Origin: Methylocystis rosea SV97
Lineage (GTDB): Bacteria > Pseudomonadota > Alphaproteobacteria > Rhizobiales > Beijerinckiaceae
NCBI RefSeq assembly: GCF_000372845.1
Contig: NZ_KB889963.1
Location: 496,001 to 560,000, forward strand
Length of the DNA stretch: 64,000 nucleotides
Direction of reading: 5' to 3'
The notes beneath the pieces were generated by a model. The model was not told the DNA's origin. It did no database searches and worked only from the letters and a program-made list of their open reading frames with translations. The position numbers and the translations under genes were made by a program. This document shows positions 35,941 through 45,452 of the stretch, one piece after another. The number at the start of each line of letters is the position of its first letter. The first letter of the stretch is position 1.

Positions 35941-38900
35941 TCACTCCGCCGCTTCCGCGGCGACGGGCGCATAGTTCAAGATCGGCGCGAGCCACCGTTC
36001 GACCTCGCGCGCCTCCATGCCCTTACGGCGGGCGTAATCTTCGACCTGATCGCGTTCGATCTTGGCGACGCCGAAATAATGCGCGCTCGGATGCGCCAGA
36101 TAGAGCCCGCTGACGGAAGCGGCCGGCGTCATGGCGTAACTTTCGGTCAGCTTCACGCCGGTGCGCCTTTCGACGTTGAGCAGATCGAAGATCGTCGCCT
36201 TTTCGGTGTGATCGGGCTGCGCCGGATAGCCGGGCGCCGGACGGATGCCGGCGTAGGGTTCGGTCGTCAGCGCTTCGGGCGCGAAATTCTCTTCACGCGC
36301 ATAGCCCCAAAACTCTTTGCGCACACGCTCATGCATGCGCTCGGCGAAAGCTTCCGCGATACGGTCGGCGAGCGCTTTGACCATGATCGAGCCATAGTCG
36401 TCATTGGCGCGGGCGTAGCGCGCGGCGATCTTTTCTTCTTCCGCGCCAGCGGTGACGACGAAGGCGCCGACATAATCGGCCTTGCCGCTGTCCTTGGGCG
36501 CGACGAAGTCGGCGAGCGCAAGATTGGCCTTGCCGTCGCGTTTGGGCAATTGCTGGCGCAACATGTGCAGCGTCGCGATCCGCTCATTGCGCGACTCGCC
36601 ATTGTAGAGCGCGATGTCATCGCCGATGGAATTCGCCGGCCAGAAGCCGATGACGGCTTTGGGCGTGAACCAGCGCTCCTCGACAATCCGCTTCAGCATG
36701 GCGCGGGCGTCGTCGTACAGCGTGCGCGCCGCCTCGCCGCGCTCCGGATCGTCGAGCAGCGACGGATAGCGCCCCTTGAATTCCCAGGTCTGGAAGAACG
36801 GCGTCCAATCGATGTAGGGAACAAGCTCGCCGACGTCATAGCTCGCAAAAGCGCGCGCGCCGCTGAAGGAGGGCTTCGGCGCTTCATACGCGGCCCAGTC
36901 GATTTTATAAGCGTTGGCGCGCGCCTGCGTGAGCGGCACCCGCAGCTTATCGGCTTGCGCGCGCGCGTGGGCGTCGGCGAGGCGCTCATATTCAAGGCGG
37001 GTCTGCGCGACATAATCGGGGCGCGTCTTCTCAGAGACGAGCGCCTGCGCGACGCCAACGGCGCGGCTCGCGTCGGTGACATAGACCGCCTGGCCGCGAC
37101 GATAATTGGGACTGATCTTCACCGCCGTGTGCACGCGGCTTGTCGTCGCGCCGCCGATGAGAAGCGGCGTGTCGAGACCTTCGCGCTCGAGCTCCGAGGC
37201 GACGAAGCACATCTCGTCGAGCGAGGGCGTGATGAGGCCGGAAAGACCGATGAGATCGACCTTTTCCTTCTTGGCGACTTCGAGAATCTTCGCGCAGGGC
37301 GTCATCACGCCAAGGTCGATCACCTCGAAATTGTTACAGCCGAGCACAACGCCAACGATATTCTTGCCGATGTCGTGAACGTCGCCCTTCACCGTCGCCA
37401 GCAGGATTTTGCCGGCAGTGGAGCGTTCGCTCTTGTCAGCCTCCATGAACGGCATGAGATAGGCCACCGCCTGCTTCATCACGCGCGCCGATTTGACGAC
37501 CTGCGGCAGGAACATTTTGCCCGAGCCAAAGAGATCGCCGACGACATTCATGCCGGTCATCAACGGGCCTTCGATCACGTCAAGCGGCCGCGTGGAGCGC
37601 TGACGCGCTTCTTCCACGTCCACTTCGACGTAATCGGTAACGCCGTTGACCAGCGCATATTCGAGACGCTTCTCGACGGTGTTCTCGCGCCAGGCGGCGT
37701 CCTTTTCCTGTGTCTTGCCCGCCGTCCCCTTGAATTTTTCAGCCAGTTCGACGAGGCGCTCGGTGGAATCCTTGCGGCGATTCAAGACCACGTCTTCGCA
37801 CAGCTCGCGCAGTTCGGGATCAATCTCGCCATAGACCGCAAGCTGGCCGGCGTTGACGATGCCCATATCCATCCCCGCCTGAATGGCGTGATAGAGGAAG
37901 ACCGAATGCATCGCCTCGCGCACGGGCTCATTGCCGCGGAATGAGAAGGACAGGTTCGACACGCCGCCCGACACATGCACATGCGGCAGATCGCGCTTGA
38001 TGACGCGCGTGGCTTCGATGAAATCGACGCCGTAATTCTCATGCTCTTCAATGCCGGTCGCGACCGCGAAAATATTGGGATCGAAGATGATGTCCTGGGG
38101 CGGAAAGCCGACGATGTCGGTCAAGATTTTATAGGCCCGCGTGCAAATCTCGGTCTTGCGCGCGAATGTGTCGGCCTGGCCCTTTTCGTCAAAGGCCATG
38201 ACGACGACGGCGGCGCCATAGCGGCGCACCTTTTGCGCGTCGGCGATGAATTTCTCTTCGCCTTCCTTCATCGAGATCGAATTGACGACGCCCTTGCCCT
38301 GCAGACACTTGAGGCCGGCTTCAATCACGGCGAATTTGGAGGAATCGACCATCACCGGCACGCGGGCGATGTCGGGCTCGGCGGCGACGAGGTTAAGGAA
38401 TTCCACCATGGCGCGTTCGGAATCGAGCAGGCCTTCGTCCATATTGATGTCGATGACCTGCGCGCCGTTCGCCACCTGATCGCGCGCGACGTCGAGCGCC
38501 GCGGCATAGTCGCCATTGGTGATGAGCTTGCGGAACTTCGCCGAACCCGTGACATTGGTGCGCTCGCCGACGTTGACGAAGGGAATGTCCTTCGTGAGCG
38601 TGAAGGGCTCCAATCCAGAAAGACGCAGCATCGGCTCGATGATCGGGATCACGCGCGGAGCGACGCCTTTCACGGCGCCGGCGATCGCGGCGATATGGTC
38701 CGGCGTCGTGCCGCAGCAGCCGCCAAGCACATTGACGAGACCGGCGGTCGCGAATTCGCCGACGAGTTCGGCCATGTATTCGGGGCTTTCGTCATAGAGC
38801 CCGAATTCATTGGGGAGGCCGGCGTTGGGGAAGGCGCAGACGCGCGTATCGGCGATGCGGCCGATCTCGGCGATATGCTGACGCATCTCGCGGGCGCCGA

Positions 38901-39663
38901 GCGCACAGTTGAAGCCGATCGAAAACGGCTTGGCGTGGGCGAGCGAATTCCAGAAGGCGACCGCCGTCTGACCCGAGAGCGTCCTGCCCGAAAGATCGGT
39001 GATGGTGCCGGAAATCATGATCGGAAAACGGGTTCCGACCTCGTCGAACGCATCCTCGAGCGCATAGAGCGCCGCCTTGGCGTTCAGCGTATCGAAGACG
39101 GTTTCGACGAGCAGAATGTCGGCGCCGCCTTTGATAAGGCCGAGCGCGGCTTCCTTATAGGCGGCGCGCAGTTCGTCGAAGGTGACGGCGCGAAAGCCGG
39201 GATTGGATACGTCGGGCGAGATCGACGCGGTACGATTGGTCGGGCCAAGCGAACCGGCGACGAAACGGCGCACGCCGGTCTTCGCCGCGACTTCGTCGGC
39301 CGCCGCACGCGCCAGCCGGGCGCCCTCGCAATTGAGTTCGAACGCGAGATGCTCGAGCCCGTAATCGGCCTGAGCAATTGTCGTCGACGAAAACGTGTTG
39401 GTCTCGATGATGTCGGCGCCGGCTTCGAGATAGGCGACATGGATCGCCTTGATCGCGTCGGGCTGCGTCAGCGTCAGCAGGTCATTGTTGCCGCGCAGAT
39501 CCTTGGCGTGATCTGCGAAGCGCCCGCCGCGAAAATCGGCCTCCTCGAACTTGTGGCGCTGGATCATCGTGCCCATGGCGCCGTCGAGAATGAGGATCCG
39601 GCGCGACGCCGCCTCGTCCAGAGCCTTCAAAATATTTGGGCCGTGAGATGTCTCGAAGGTCAT
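35941..39663 (-). CDS. metH: Cobalamin-dependent methionine synthase
   Basis: Transfers the methyl group of methyl-tetrahydrofolate to homocysteine through cobalamin. The 1240-residue product from ATG 39663 ([20 protein letters not shown]) holds all four modules. The homocysteine domain has [20 protein letters not shown] and zinc ligands in [18 protein letters not shown]. The pterin domain has [19 protein letters not shown] and [20 protein letters not shown]. The B12 domain has [20 protein letters not shown]. The C-terminal SAM-reactivation domain has [15 protein letters not shown] overlaps the metF stop (ATGA). Third gene of the regulator-metF-metH operon. Confidence 0.97.
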   Translation of the reverse strand: MTFETSHGPNILKALDEAASRRILILDGAMGTMIQRHKFEEADFRGGRFADHAKDLRGNNDLLTLTQPDAIKAIHVAYLEAGADIIETNTFSSTTIAQADYGLEHLAFELNCEGARLARAAADEVAAKTGVRRFVAGSLGPTNRTASISPDVSNPGFRAVTFDELRAAYKEAALGLIKGGADILLVETVFDTLNAKAALYALEDAFDEVGTRFPIMISGTITDLSGRTLSGQTAVAFWNSLAHAKPFSIGFNCALGAREMRQHIAEIGRIADTRVCAFPNAGLPNEFGLYDESPEYMAELVGEFATAGLVNVLGGCCGTTPDHIAAIAGAVKGVAPRVIPIIEPMLRLSGLEPFTLTKDIPFVNVGERTNVTGSAKFRKLITNGDYAAALDVARDQVANGAQVIDINMDEGLLDSERAMVEFLNLVAAEPDIARVPVMVDSSKFAVIEAGLKCLQGKGVVNSISMKEGEEKFIADAQKVRRYGAAVVVMAFDEKGQADTFARKTEICTRAYKILTDIVGFPPQDIIFDPNIFAVATGIEEHENYGVDFIEATRVIKRDLPHVHVSGGVSNLSFSFRGNEPVREAMHSVFLYHAIQAGMDMGIVNAGQLAVYGEIDPELRELCEDVVLNRRKDSTERLVELAEKFKGTAGKTQEKDAAWRENTVEKRLEYALVNGVTDYVEVDVEEARQRSTRPLDVIEGPLMTGMNVVGDLFGSGKMFLPQVVKSARVMKQAVAYLMPFMEADKSERSTAGKILLATVKGDVHDIGKNIVGVVLGCNNFEVIDLGVMTPCAKILEVAKKEKVDLIGLSGLITPSLDEMCFVASELEREGLDTPLLIGGATTSRVHTAVKISPNYRRGQAVYVTDASRAVGVAQALVSEKTRPDYVAQTRLEYERLADAHARAQADKLRVPLTQARANAYKIDWAAYEAPKPSFSGARAFASYDVGELVPYIDWTPFFQTWEFKGRYPSLLDDPERGEAARTLYDDARAMLKRIVEERWFTPKAVIGFWPANSIGDDIALYNGESRNERIATLHMLRQQLPKRDGKANLALADFVAPKDSGKADYVGAFVVTAGAEEEKIAARYARANDDYGSIMVKALADRIAEAFAERMHERVRKEFWGYAREENFAPEALTTEPYAGIRPAPGYPAQPDHTEKATIFDLLNVERRTGVKLTESYAMTPAASVSGLYLAHPSAHYFGVAKIERDQVEDYARRKGMEAREVERWLAPILNYAPVAAEAAE

Positions 39664-40559
39664 GCAAGAGCCTTTTCGCGAAGAGGACGAACGCCGAGCA
39701 GATGGCAAATGGCGAAGACGAGGTCGGCGCGATTATTTGTATAAAAGTGGAATTCATTGACGCCGGCGCGCGCCAGGCTCATCACCTGTTCGACGGCGGT
39801 CGTCGCGGCGATGAGCGCGCGCGTCTCCGGATCTTCGTCCAGTCCGTCGAAGCGCTCGGCGAGCCAGCGCGGCACGCTCGCTCCGGCCTTTTGCGCGAAG
39901 CCCGCGACCTGTTTGAAATTGCGGATCGGCATGATGCCGGGCACAATCGGAATGGTGATCCCCCGCCCGCGCGCTTTGTCGAGGAATTTGAAGTAGACGT
40001 CATTGTCGAAGAAGAACTGCGTGATGGCGCGCGTCGCGCCAGCGTCGACCTTCGCCTGAAGCGCGTCGAGATCCTGTTCGATCGAGGCGCTTTCCGGATG
40101 GCCTTCAGGATAGGTCGAGACCGAAATCTCAAAGTCGCCAATCCGACGAATGCCGCTCACGAGATCGGTCGAATGGGCGTAGCCCTTCGGATGCGCCTCA
40201 AATCGCGAGCCGACGCCGGTCGGAGGATCGCCGCGCAGCGCCACGATATGGCGAACGCCGGCGTCCCAATAATCGCGCAGGATTGCGTCGATGTCTTCGC
40301 GCGCGGCGGAAACGCAGGTGAGATGCGCGGCTGGCTTCATTTCGGTCTCGCGCACGATGCGCGCGACGATCGAGTGGGTGCGCTCGCGCGTCGTGCCGCC
40401 GGCGCCATAGGTCACGGAAACGAAATGCGGCCTCAGCGCCGCAAGTCGATTGATCGTCTGCCAGAGCTGCGTCTCCATCTCCGGCGTCTTGGGCGGGAAG
40501 AATTCATAGGAGATCGAAAACTGATTGGGCGAGGCCGTGGGATGAAGAGCGTTAAACAT
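39660..40559 (-). CDS. metF: Methylenetetrahydrofolate reductase
   Basis: FAD enzyme that makes 5-methyl-tetrahydrofolate for MetH. The 299-residue product has [20 protein letters not shown] (catalytic Glu), [58 protein letters not shown], and [20 protein letters not shown]. Its ATG shares one base with the TGA of the upstream ArsR-methyltransferase gene and its stop overlaps metH by ATGA, so the three genes are one translationally coupled operon. Confidence 0.96.
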   Translation of the reverse strand: MFNALHPTASPNQFSISYEFFPPKTPEMETQLWQTINRLAALRPHFVSVTYGAGGTTRERTHSIVARIVRETEMKPAAHLTCVSAAREDIDAILRDYWDAGVRHIVALRGDPPTGVGSRFEAHPKGYAHSTDLVSGIRRIGDFEISVSTYPEGHPESASIEQDLDALQAKVDAGATRAITQFFFDNDVYFKFLDKARGRGITIPIVPGIMPIRNFKQVAGFAQKAGASVPRWLAERFDGLDEDPETRALIAATTAVEQVMSLARAGVNEFHFYTNNRADLVFAICHLLGVRPLREKALA

Positions 40560-41569
40560 CAGGCTGTCTCATAAGATGCAGTGGGAATGGGATCGGCGAT
40601 GACGCGCGGATCGCGCGCCAGCCACAAGGACACGGTGAGCTTAGCCCCCTCGTTCGCGTCGGGCGCCAATTCGCGGCGCTGAACGACGTCAAGCCCGGCC
40701 TGCGCCAGCAGCCCGGTGATTTCGGCGTCGGAAAAGCCAAGACGGCGGTGTGCGTGCTTGTCGCGCAGCGCCTCTTCCTGATGCGGGGCAAAGTCGACGA
40801 CAAGCAGACGGCCGCCGGGCGCGAGCACCCGCGCCGCCTCGCGCAAAGCGCGGCCCGGATCGTCGAGAAAATGCAGAACCTGATGCATGATCGCGAGGTC
40901 GACGGAGTTGCGCTCGGTCGGCAGCGCATAGATGTCGCCCTGGCGCAGTTGCACATTGTCGAAGCCGCTCTCTTCGAGGCGGCCGCGCGCGACGCCGAGC
41001 ATGGCGGAAGAAAGATCGACGCCGACGGCGCGTTCCGCCTGGGGCGCGAACAGCTCGAGCATCCGGCCGGCGCCGGCCCCAAGATCAAGTAGGTTGCGCA
41101 CCGGTCTGTCGCCGACGACCTGACGCATCGCTTCTTCGACGCGCTCCTCGGAAACGTGCAACGCGCGGATGCGATCCCACTCCTCGGCATGCGCGGCGAA
41201 ATAGCGGGCGGCGTTCTCGGCGCGCGCGTGACGCACTTGGGCGAGCCTGGCGCGGTCGCCGGCGAGAAGGGCGTCGTCAGCCTCGAGCCAGCCGACGATG
41301 GCGCGCGCAAGAGCGCCTGCTGGCCCGGCCGGCGACAGCCGGAAGAACGCCCAGGCCCCTTCGCGCCGGCGTTCGATGAGGCCGGCCTCGACGAGGAGCT
41401 TGAGGTGGCGCGAGACGCGCGGCTGCGACTGGCCCAGGATCGCCACGACCTCGCTGACCGTCAGCTCCGACTGGGCGAGCAACGCCAGAAGACGCAGGCG
41501 CGTCTCCTCTCCGGCGGCGTTCAGCGCCGCAAGCGTCGGGTCGAGGGCCAGTTTGGCGACGGACTTCAT
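40559..41569 (-). CDS. ArsR-type regulator fused to SAM methyltransferase (SahR-like)
   Basis: A 336-residue protein. Residues ~10-90 are an ArsR winged helix: AGEETRLRLLALLAQSELTV, then SQPRVSRHLKLLVEAGLIER. Residues ~145-310 are a class I methyltransferase fold: NLLDLGAGAGRMLELFAPQA, VDLSSAMLGVARGRLEESGF, VDLAIMHQVLHFLDDPGRAL. No metal-binding Cys is seen in the ArsR part. The methyltransferase domain may sense S-adenosylhomocysteine or SAM, as described for SahR regulators of methionine-cycle genes; this is inference. Start chosen at ATG 41569 (CGGAGCGCTC before it); upstream ATG 41587 overlaps the operator. First gene of the metF-metH operon. Confidence 0.85.
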   Translation of the reverse strand: MKSVAKLALDPTLAALNAAGEETRLRLLALLAQSELTVSEVVAILGQSQPRVSRHLKLLVEAGLIERRREGAWAFFRLSPAGPAGALARAIVGWLEADDALLAGDRARLAQVRHARAENAARYFAAHAEEWDRIRALHVSEERVEEAMRQVVGDRPVRNLLDLGAGAGRMLELFAPQAERAVGVDLSSAMLGVARGRLEESGFDNVQLRQGDIYALPTERNSVDLAIMHQVLHFLDDPGRALREAARVLAPGGRLLVVDFAPHQEEALRDKHAHRRLGFSDAEITGLLAQAGLDVVQRRELAPDANEGAKLTVSLWLARDPRVIADPIPTASYETA

Positions 41570-41582
41570 GAGCGCTCCGTTA

Positions 41583-41604
41583 GACATAAAGATATCTATA
41601 TACG
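41583..41604. promoter_or_regulatory. Palindromic operator candidate before the metF-metH regulator
   Basis: The sequence CATAAAGATATCTATATAC is an imperfect palindrome centred on GATATC (half-sites ATAAAGATATC / GATATCTATAT), about 15 bases upstream of ATG 41569. AT-rich dyads of this shape are typical of ArsR-family operators. Position implies autoregulation of the whole regulator-metF-metH operon. Confidence 0.6.
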
Positions 41605-42142
41605 TCAAATTTGCTGAGCGCAACCATGGTCGCCGTTTTTTGACGGCGGAATGGTCTTGACCGAATCCCAAACCGGGTTCATCTTTTCGTTACATCGCAC
41701 CTGTCGATCCGACAGCATGGTCGGCAGGCTCGCTCGGGCGGGACCTCGATGCGAATGCGATCCAGGATAGGCTCAGACACCCCCTGTTGATGGGCCGAAC
41801 CGAGCAACAGTGTTGCGAGAGGAGCATGACGCCACCGGGTCAGACCATTTGACCGGCGTTTGGTTCCGGTCACTGGGCGGTCAGGAGCAGCTGCCTGATC
41901 CGTCCATCCTCCGAGACAATCGACAATCTTCCGGGCGGCCGAAGGCAAAGGCCAAGCATCGGACGCCCGTTCACAGACTGGACAATCCAGACTAGCTTCC
42001 AAGAGAAGCAAACGGCCCCGTGAGCTCTACGCCACGGGGCCTGTTTTATTTTCCATCAGCTAAAAATCAGGGTACCGGGCGAAAGCCGAACGCAACGTTC
42101 GGCGCGTTCGCCTTTGGAGGCTAGGAACCAGCCGCTGGGCGG
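41605..42142. other. Long stretch without a recognisable gene
   Basis: About 540 bases between the met operon promoter and the CoA-transferase gene. Short frames exist on both strands (minus 41679-42011 with three CxxC-like pairs; plus 41810-41995) but match no family I can recognise and share no convincing start signals. A strong terminator-like hairpin lies at 42014-42052. It may hold a small RNA ending at that hairpin or remnants of a decayed gene. Confidence 0.5.
42014..42052 (+). terminator. Strong intrinsic terminator, orphan
   Basis: GGCCCCGTG (42014-42022), a 10-base loop and CACGGGGCC (42033-42041) form a perfect 9-bp stem, followed by TGTTTTATTTT. This is a textbook rho-independent terminator for rightward transcription, yet no rightward gene lies upstream within 500 bases (the neighbours on both sides read leftward). 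Confidence 0.8.
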
Positions 42143-44104
42143 CTATGCCGGCGCCTTCTCTTCTTCCTTGCTGACGACCTCCAGGAAGGTCTCCGCCGCC
42201 TCGCGCCGCTCGAAGACATGCGGCTGCAGACCGCGCTTGGAGAGCGCCTCTTTCATTTTGAGCCGCGCGAAGGCGCTCGTCGCATAGCGAGTCGTCGTCA
42301 GATAATAGCGCTGGCTCATATAGTCGATCATTTCGGCGTAATCGTCGTAGAGCGCCTCATTGATCTTCCAGCCGTCGTGATTGACGACCGAGTTGACGCG
42401 CTTGCCGACCTTGTCCGACGCCTCGATCAGCGTCTTGCGCAGATCGTCGATGTCCTTCTTGGTTCGCGCGTGCCAGCCTTCGAGATTGACGAAAAGGATG
42501 TTGCGGTCCGCGTCGTAGGTGACGCGATCGGACATGTTGAGATTGATCAGGTCGGCGAGCAGCCCCATCGGCTCATCGATGAAGATGCGCTTGTCCATCA
42601 CTTCCGCGTGTTCGATGATGGGCTTGAAGTCCATATGCGCCAGGATGTCCTTGTCGATATCGATCCCCGGCGCGACTTCGATCAGTTCAAGCCCCTTGTC
42701 GACGAGTTTGAACACGCAGCGCTCGGTCACGTAATAGACCGGCTGCTTGCGCTTTTGCGCGAATTTGCCGGAGAAGGTGATCTGCTCGACGGCGTTGAGG
42801 AACTTCTTGTTCCTGCCTTCCTGCAGAATGTTCACCTTGCCGTCGGCGATTTCGACGCGCAGTCCGCCATTGGTGAAGGTGCCGGCGTAAACGACGAGGC
42901 GCGCGTTCTGGCTGATGTTGATGAAGCCGCCGCAGCCGTTGAGGCGGCCGCCGAACTTCGACGTGTTGACGTTGCCCTGAAGATCGCACTCGGCCATGCC
43001 GAGACAGGTCATGTCGAGACCGCCGCCGTCATAGAAATCGAACTGCTGGTTCTGCTGGATGATGGCGTCGGCGTTGGTCGCCGCGCCGAAGCTCGAACCG
43101 GACGCAAGCACGCCGCCGATCGCGCCGGCTTCCGTGGTCAGCGTGATGTAGGGCGTCATCTTTTCTTCGTTGGCGACAGCGGCGATGCCCTCCGGCGCGC
43201 CGACCCCAAGATTGACGACGCCGTTCGGCGGCAGCTCGAAACTGGCGCGACGCGCGATGACCTTGCGTTCGTCGAGCGGCATCTTGGCGAACTTTTCGAC
43301 CGGCACGCGGATTTCGCCGGAAAGCGCCGGATTGTGGATCACGCCGTAATTCATGCGGTGCATTTCCGGCGGATCGGCGACGACGACGGCCGAGACGAGA
43401 ATGCCCGGTATATGCACGTCTTTCGGCTTGATCGAGCCCTGTTCGACGATGCGCTCGACCTGCGCGATGACGAGCCCGCCATTGTTATGGGCGGCCATGG
43501 CCTGCGCGAGATTGTCGAGAACGAGCGCCTCGCGCTCCATCGAAATATTGCCGGAAGGGTCGGCCGAAGTGCCGCGAATGAAGGCAACGTCGATCTTGGT
43601 GGCGATATAGAACAGCCACTCCTCGCCCATGATGTTATGGTATTTGACCATATCCTCCTTGGTGCGGTCATTCACCTTGCCGCCGCCAAAGCGCGGGTCG
43701 ACATAGGTGTAGAGTCCGACTTTGGAGAAGAGGCCCGGCTGGCCGGAGGCGCAGGCGCGGTAGAGCTGTGAGATGACGCCCTGCGGAAGATTGTATCCGC
43801 AGATCTTGTTCTCCTGCGCCGCCTGGGCGACCTTCGGCATGCGGCCGAAATTGGCGGCGATGACCCTGCGCAGCAATCCTTCGTGATGAAAGCGCCCTGT
43901 GCCCAGGCCCTTGGAGTCGCCGGCGCCCGCGGTCATGATCAGCGTGAGGTCGCGCGGATGCTGGCTCTCGACGAAGCGCTTTTCCAAAGCGGCGTGCAAA
44001 GCCTCGGGAATGCAGCTCTGGACGAAGCCGGTGGTGGTTACGACGTCATTGTCGCGAATGAGCGCAATCGCCTCGTCGGCGGTAATGACTTTGTTGTTCG
44101 CCAT
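42143..44104 (-). CDS. Acyl-CoA:acetate/3-ketoacid CoA-transferase with C-terminal extension
   Basis: A 653-residue family I CoA-transferase that moves CoA between carboxylic acids. The alpha half has VITADEAIALIRDNDVVTTT, GAGDSKGLGTGRFHHEGLLR, and SADPSGNISMEREALVLDNL. The beta half has VVNLGVGAPEGIAAVANEEK and the catalytic Glu in TLTTEAGAIGGVLASGSSFG, then NGCGGFINISQNARLVVYAG. Typical fused enzymes of this type are about 520 residues. Here about 120 extra residues follow (VTYDADRNILFVNLEGWHAR onward) of unknown role. ATG 44104 (MANNKVITADEAI) with CCTGAGGAC upstream. Possibly in acetoacetate or PHB turnover. Confidence 0.88.
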   Translation of the reverse strand: MANNKVITADEAIALIRDNDVVTTTGFVQSCIPEALHAALEKRFVESQHPRDLTLIMTAGAGDSKGLGTGRFHHEGLLRRVIAANFGRMPKVAQAAQENKICGYNLPQGVISQLYRACASGQPGLFSKVGLYTYVDPRFGGGKVNDRTKEDMVKYHNIMGEEWLFYIATKIDVAFIRGTSADPSGNISMEREALVLDNLAQAMAAHNNGGLVIAQVERIVEQGSIKPKDVHIPGILVSAVVVADPPEMHRMNYGVIHNPALSGEIRVPVEKFAKMPLDERKVIARRASFELPPNGVVNLGVGAPEGIAAVANEEKMTPYITLTTEAGAIGGVLASGSSFGAATNADAIIQQNQQFDFYDGGGLDMTCLGMAECDLQGNVNTSKFGGRLNGCGGFINISQNARLVVYAGTFTNGGLRVEIADGKVNILQEGRNKKFLNAVEQITFSGKFAQKRKQPVYYVTERCVFKLVDKGLELIEVAPGIDIDKDILAHMDFKPIIEHAEVMDKRIFIDEPMGLLADLINLNMSDRVTYDADRNILFVNLEGWHARTKKDIDDLRKTLIEASDKVGKRVNSVVNHDGWKINEALYDDYAEMIDYMSQRYYLTTTRYATSAFARLKMKEALSKRGLQPHVFERREAAETFLEVVSKEEEKAPA

Positions 44105-44282
44105 GTCCTCAGGGTTCCCTCGCTCCCCACTCTTTATTTGTTGCGGACTGTTGACGTCGCCGCTCTGGTGGGCGTTTTGCTCAAATTGAGCGCTCAACCG
44201 TAGAGACCGGGCCGCTCTTGCGCAATAGCGGCGATGCGCCGCAGTTCGGCGGCAAGCTGGCCAATGCGCGGGAGATTGGCCC

Positions 44283-44399
44283 TTAGAGCGCTTCCCGATC
44301 ACATGAAATCATGTGATCGATAAGGAACCGCTCAAGATCAAAGTATTGGAGCAGGTTCTCATCGAAAAAGTCTGTCAACTTTTTCGGAACCTGTTCTAG
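44283..44399 (-). repeat. Full-length dispersed repeat (MITE-like), copy 3, inverted
   Basis: A 117-base element reading TTAGAGCGCTTCCCGATCAC at the left and TTTTTCGGAACCTGTTCTAG at the right, i.e. the reverse complement of the copy at 18850-18963 with a few substitutions and small indels. Both internal hairpins are kept (ATCACATGAAATCATGTGAT and AAAAAGTCTGTCAACTTTTT). The right-hand CTAG contains the TAG stop of queD (44396-44398). Lies between the queD 3' end and the CoA-transferase promoter region. Confidence 0.88.
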
Positions 44400-44776
44400 T
44401 CGCCGCGGTAGACGCAGCCCTCGAAACAGCTGTCACGAAAGACGCCGACTTCGGCAAGACCCGGCAATGTCGGCGCAAGGTCGCGCCAGATGTAGGCGCA
44501 GAGATTTTCGAGCGTCGGCTTTCCGAGGCCTTCGAGGTCGTTGAGAAACGAGTGATCGAGGCGCTCGCGCAGCCCCGCGAGCCTACGGCCAAGCTTGCCG
44601 AGGTCCATCACCCATTGCTCTTCGACGCTGGGCGCGCCGCGCAGGGTGACGCGCACGCGAAAGGAATGGCCGTGCAGATTGCGGTATTTTCCGCCCTCTG
44701 GAGCCTCGGGATCGTAGAGCGCGTGCGCCGCCTCAAAATAAAACTCCCGAAAAACCTCGAAACTCGACACCGTCAC
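44396..44776 (-). CDS. queD: 6-carboxytetrahydropterin synthase-like protein (QueD family), catalytic Cys replaced
   Basis: A 126-residue PTPS-family protein expected to convert dihydroneopterin triphosphate to carboxytetrahydropterin in queuosine synthesis. Zinc His residues are visible in FYFEAAHALYDPEAP and YRNLHGHSFRVRVTL; WVMDLGKLGRRLAGLRERLD, HSFLNDLEGLGKPTLENLCA and the C-terminal Glu-type motif follow. The usual CxxxHGH reads YxxxHGH, so the catalytic Cys is Tyr. It overlaps queE by ATGA, which supports the pathway. The TAG stop lies in the end of the dispersed repeat. Confidence 0.82.
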   Translation of the reverse strand: MTVSSFEVFREFYFEAAHALYDPEAPEGGKYRNLHGHSFRVRVTLRGAPSVEEQWVMDLGKLGRRLAGLRERLDHSFLNDLEGLGKPTLENLCAYIWRDLAPTLPGLAEVGVFRDSCFEGCVYRGD

Positions 44777-45405
44777 TTCACCCCGATCGCCTTGTGGGTT
44801 TGCAAAGACAGACGCCAGCGCGGATGCGCCAGACAGTAGCTGACCGCGGCCTCCGTATTGCGCGAAACATCCGGCCCGTCCATGGGCTGCAGCAGAAAAT
44901 GCGCGAAGTCGAGCCGCTCATAAGCGGCCGGGTCAACTCCCTGCTGGGGGAAGACCAGCTTCAATTCCGCGCCGCTCGTCTGGGTCAGCGGCGCGCCGCC
45001 CTTGGGCGACACGCAGATCCAGTCGATCCCGAAGATGACGGGCAGCGTGCCGTTCGTCTCTATGGCGATTTCAAAGCCTTGCCCATGCAGCGCCGCGACC
45101 AAGGCCTCGTCGATCTGCAACATCGGCTCGCCGCCGGTCAGCACCGCGAAGCGTTGCGCGCGGGCCTCCCCCCACAGCGTCGCCAAATGGCCCGCAAGCG
45201 CCGTGGCGTCGGCGAACTTTCCCCCGCCCTCGCCCTCGAAGCCGACGAAATCCGTGTCGCAGAATTGGCATTGGGCGGCGGCGCGATCCTCCTCGCGCCC
45301 GCTCCACAGGTTGCAGCCGGCGAAGCGGCAAAAGACCGCGGCGCGGCCCGCGTTGACGCCCTCGCCCTGCAGCGTTTTGAAGGCTTCCTTGACGATGTAG
45401 GCCAT
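44773..45405 (-). CDS. queE: 7-carboxy-7-deazaguanine synthase
   Basis: Radical-SAM enzyme that contracts carboxytetrahydropterin to 7-carboxy-7-deazaguanine in queuosine synthesis. The 210-residue product starts MAYIVKEAFKTLQGEGVNAG. Its cluster motif CNLWSGREEDRAAAQCQFC shows the CX14CX2C spacing of this QueE subgroup, rather than the usual CX3CX2C. AVLTGGEPMLQIDEAL, FEIAIETNGTLPV and ICVSPKGGAPL follow. queD overlaps its 3' end. Confidence 0.93.
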   Translation of the reverse strand: MAYIVKEAFKTLQGEGVNAGRAAVFCRFAGCNLWSGREEDRAAAQCQFCDTDFVGFEGEGGGKFADATALAGHLATLWGEARAQRFAVLTGGEPMLQIDEALVAALHGQGFEIAIETNGTLPVIFGIDWICVSPKGGAPLTQTSGAELKLVFPQQGVDPAAYERLDFAHFLLQPMDGPDVSRNTEAAVSYCLAHPRWRLSLQTHKAIGVK

Positions 45406-45452
45406 TGCCCGCTCTAGCGCGGACGCCGCGCGGCGTAAAGCGAGGCCGCCTC

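Noticed and set aside
35917-37944. 675-codon rightward frame opposite metH
   Set aside because: Same reason: the minus strand carries the complete MetH domains across this interval.
37975-39744. 589-codon rightward frame opposite metH
   Set aside because: Antisense to a well-conserved metH; composition is that of a GC-skewed shadow and it has no recognisable motif.
41679-42011. 110-codon minus-strand frame with Cys pairs, possible transposase remnant
   Set aside because: The Cys spacing and flanks match no transposase family I know and there are no terminal inverted repeats, so it is left as unassigned sequence.
42218-43771. 517-codon rightward frame opposite the CoA-transferase
   Set aside because: Shadow frame; the CoA-transferase on the minus strand has full family motifs.
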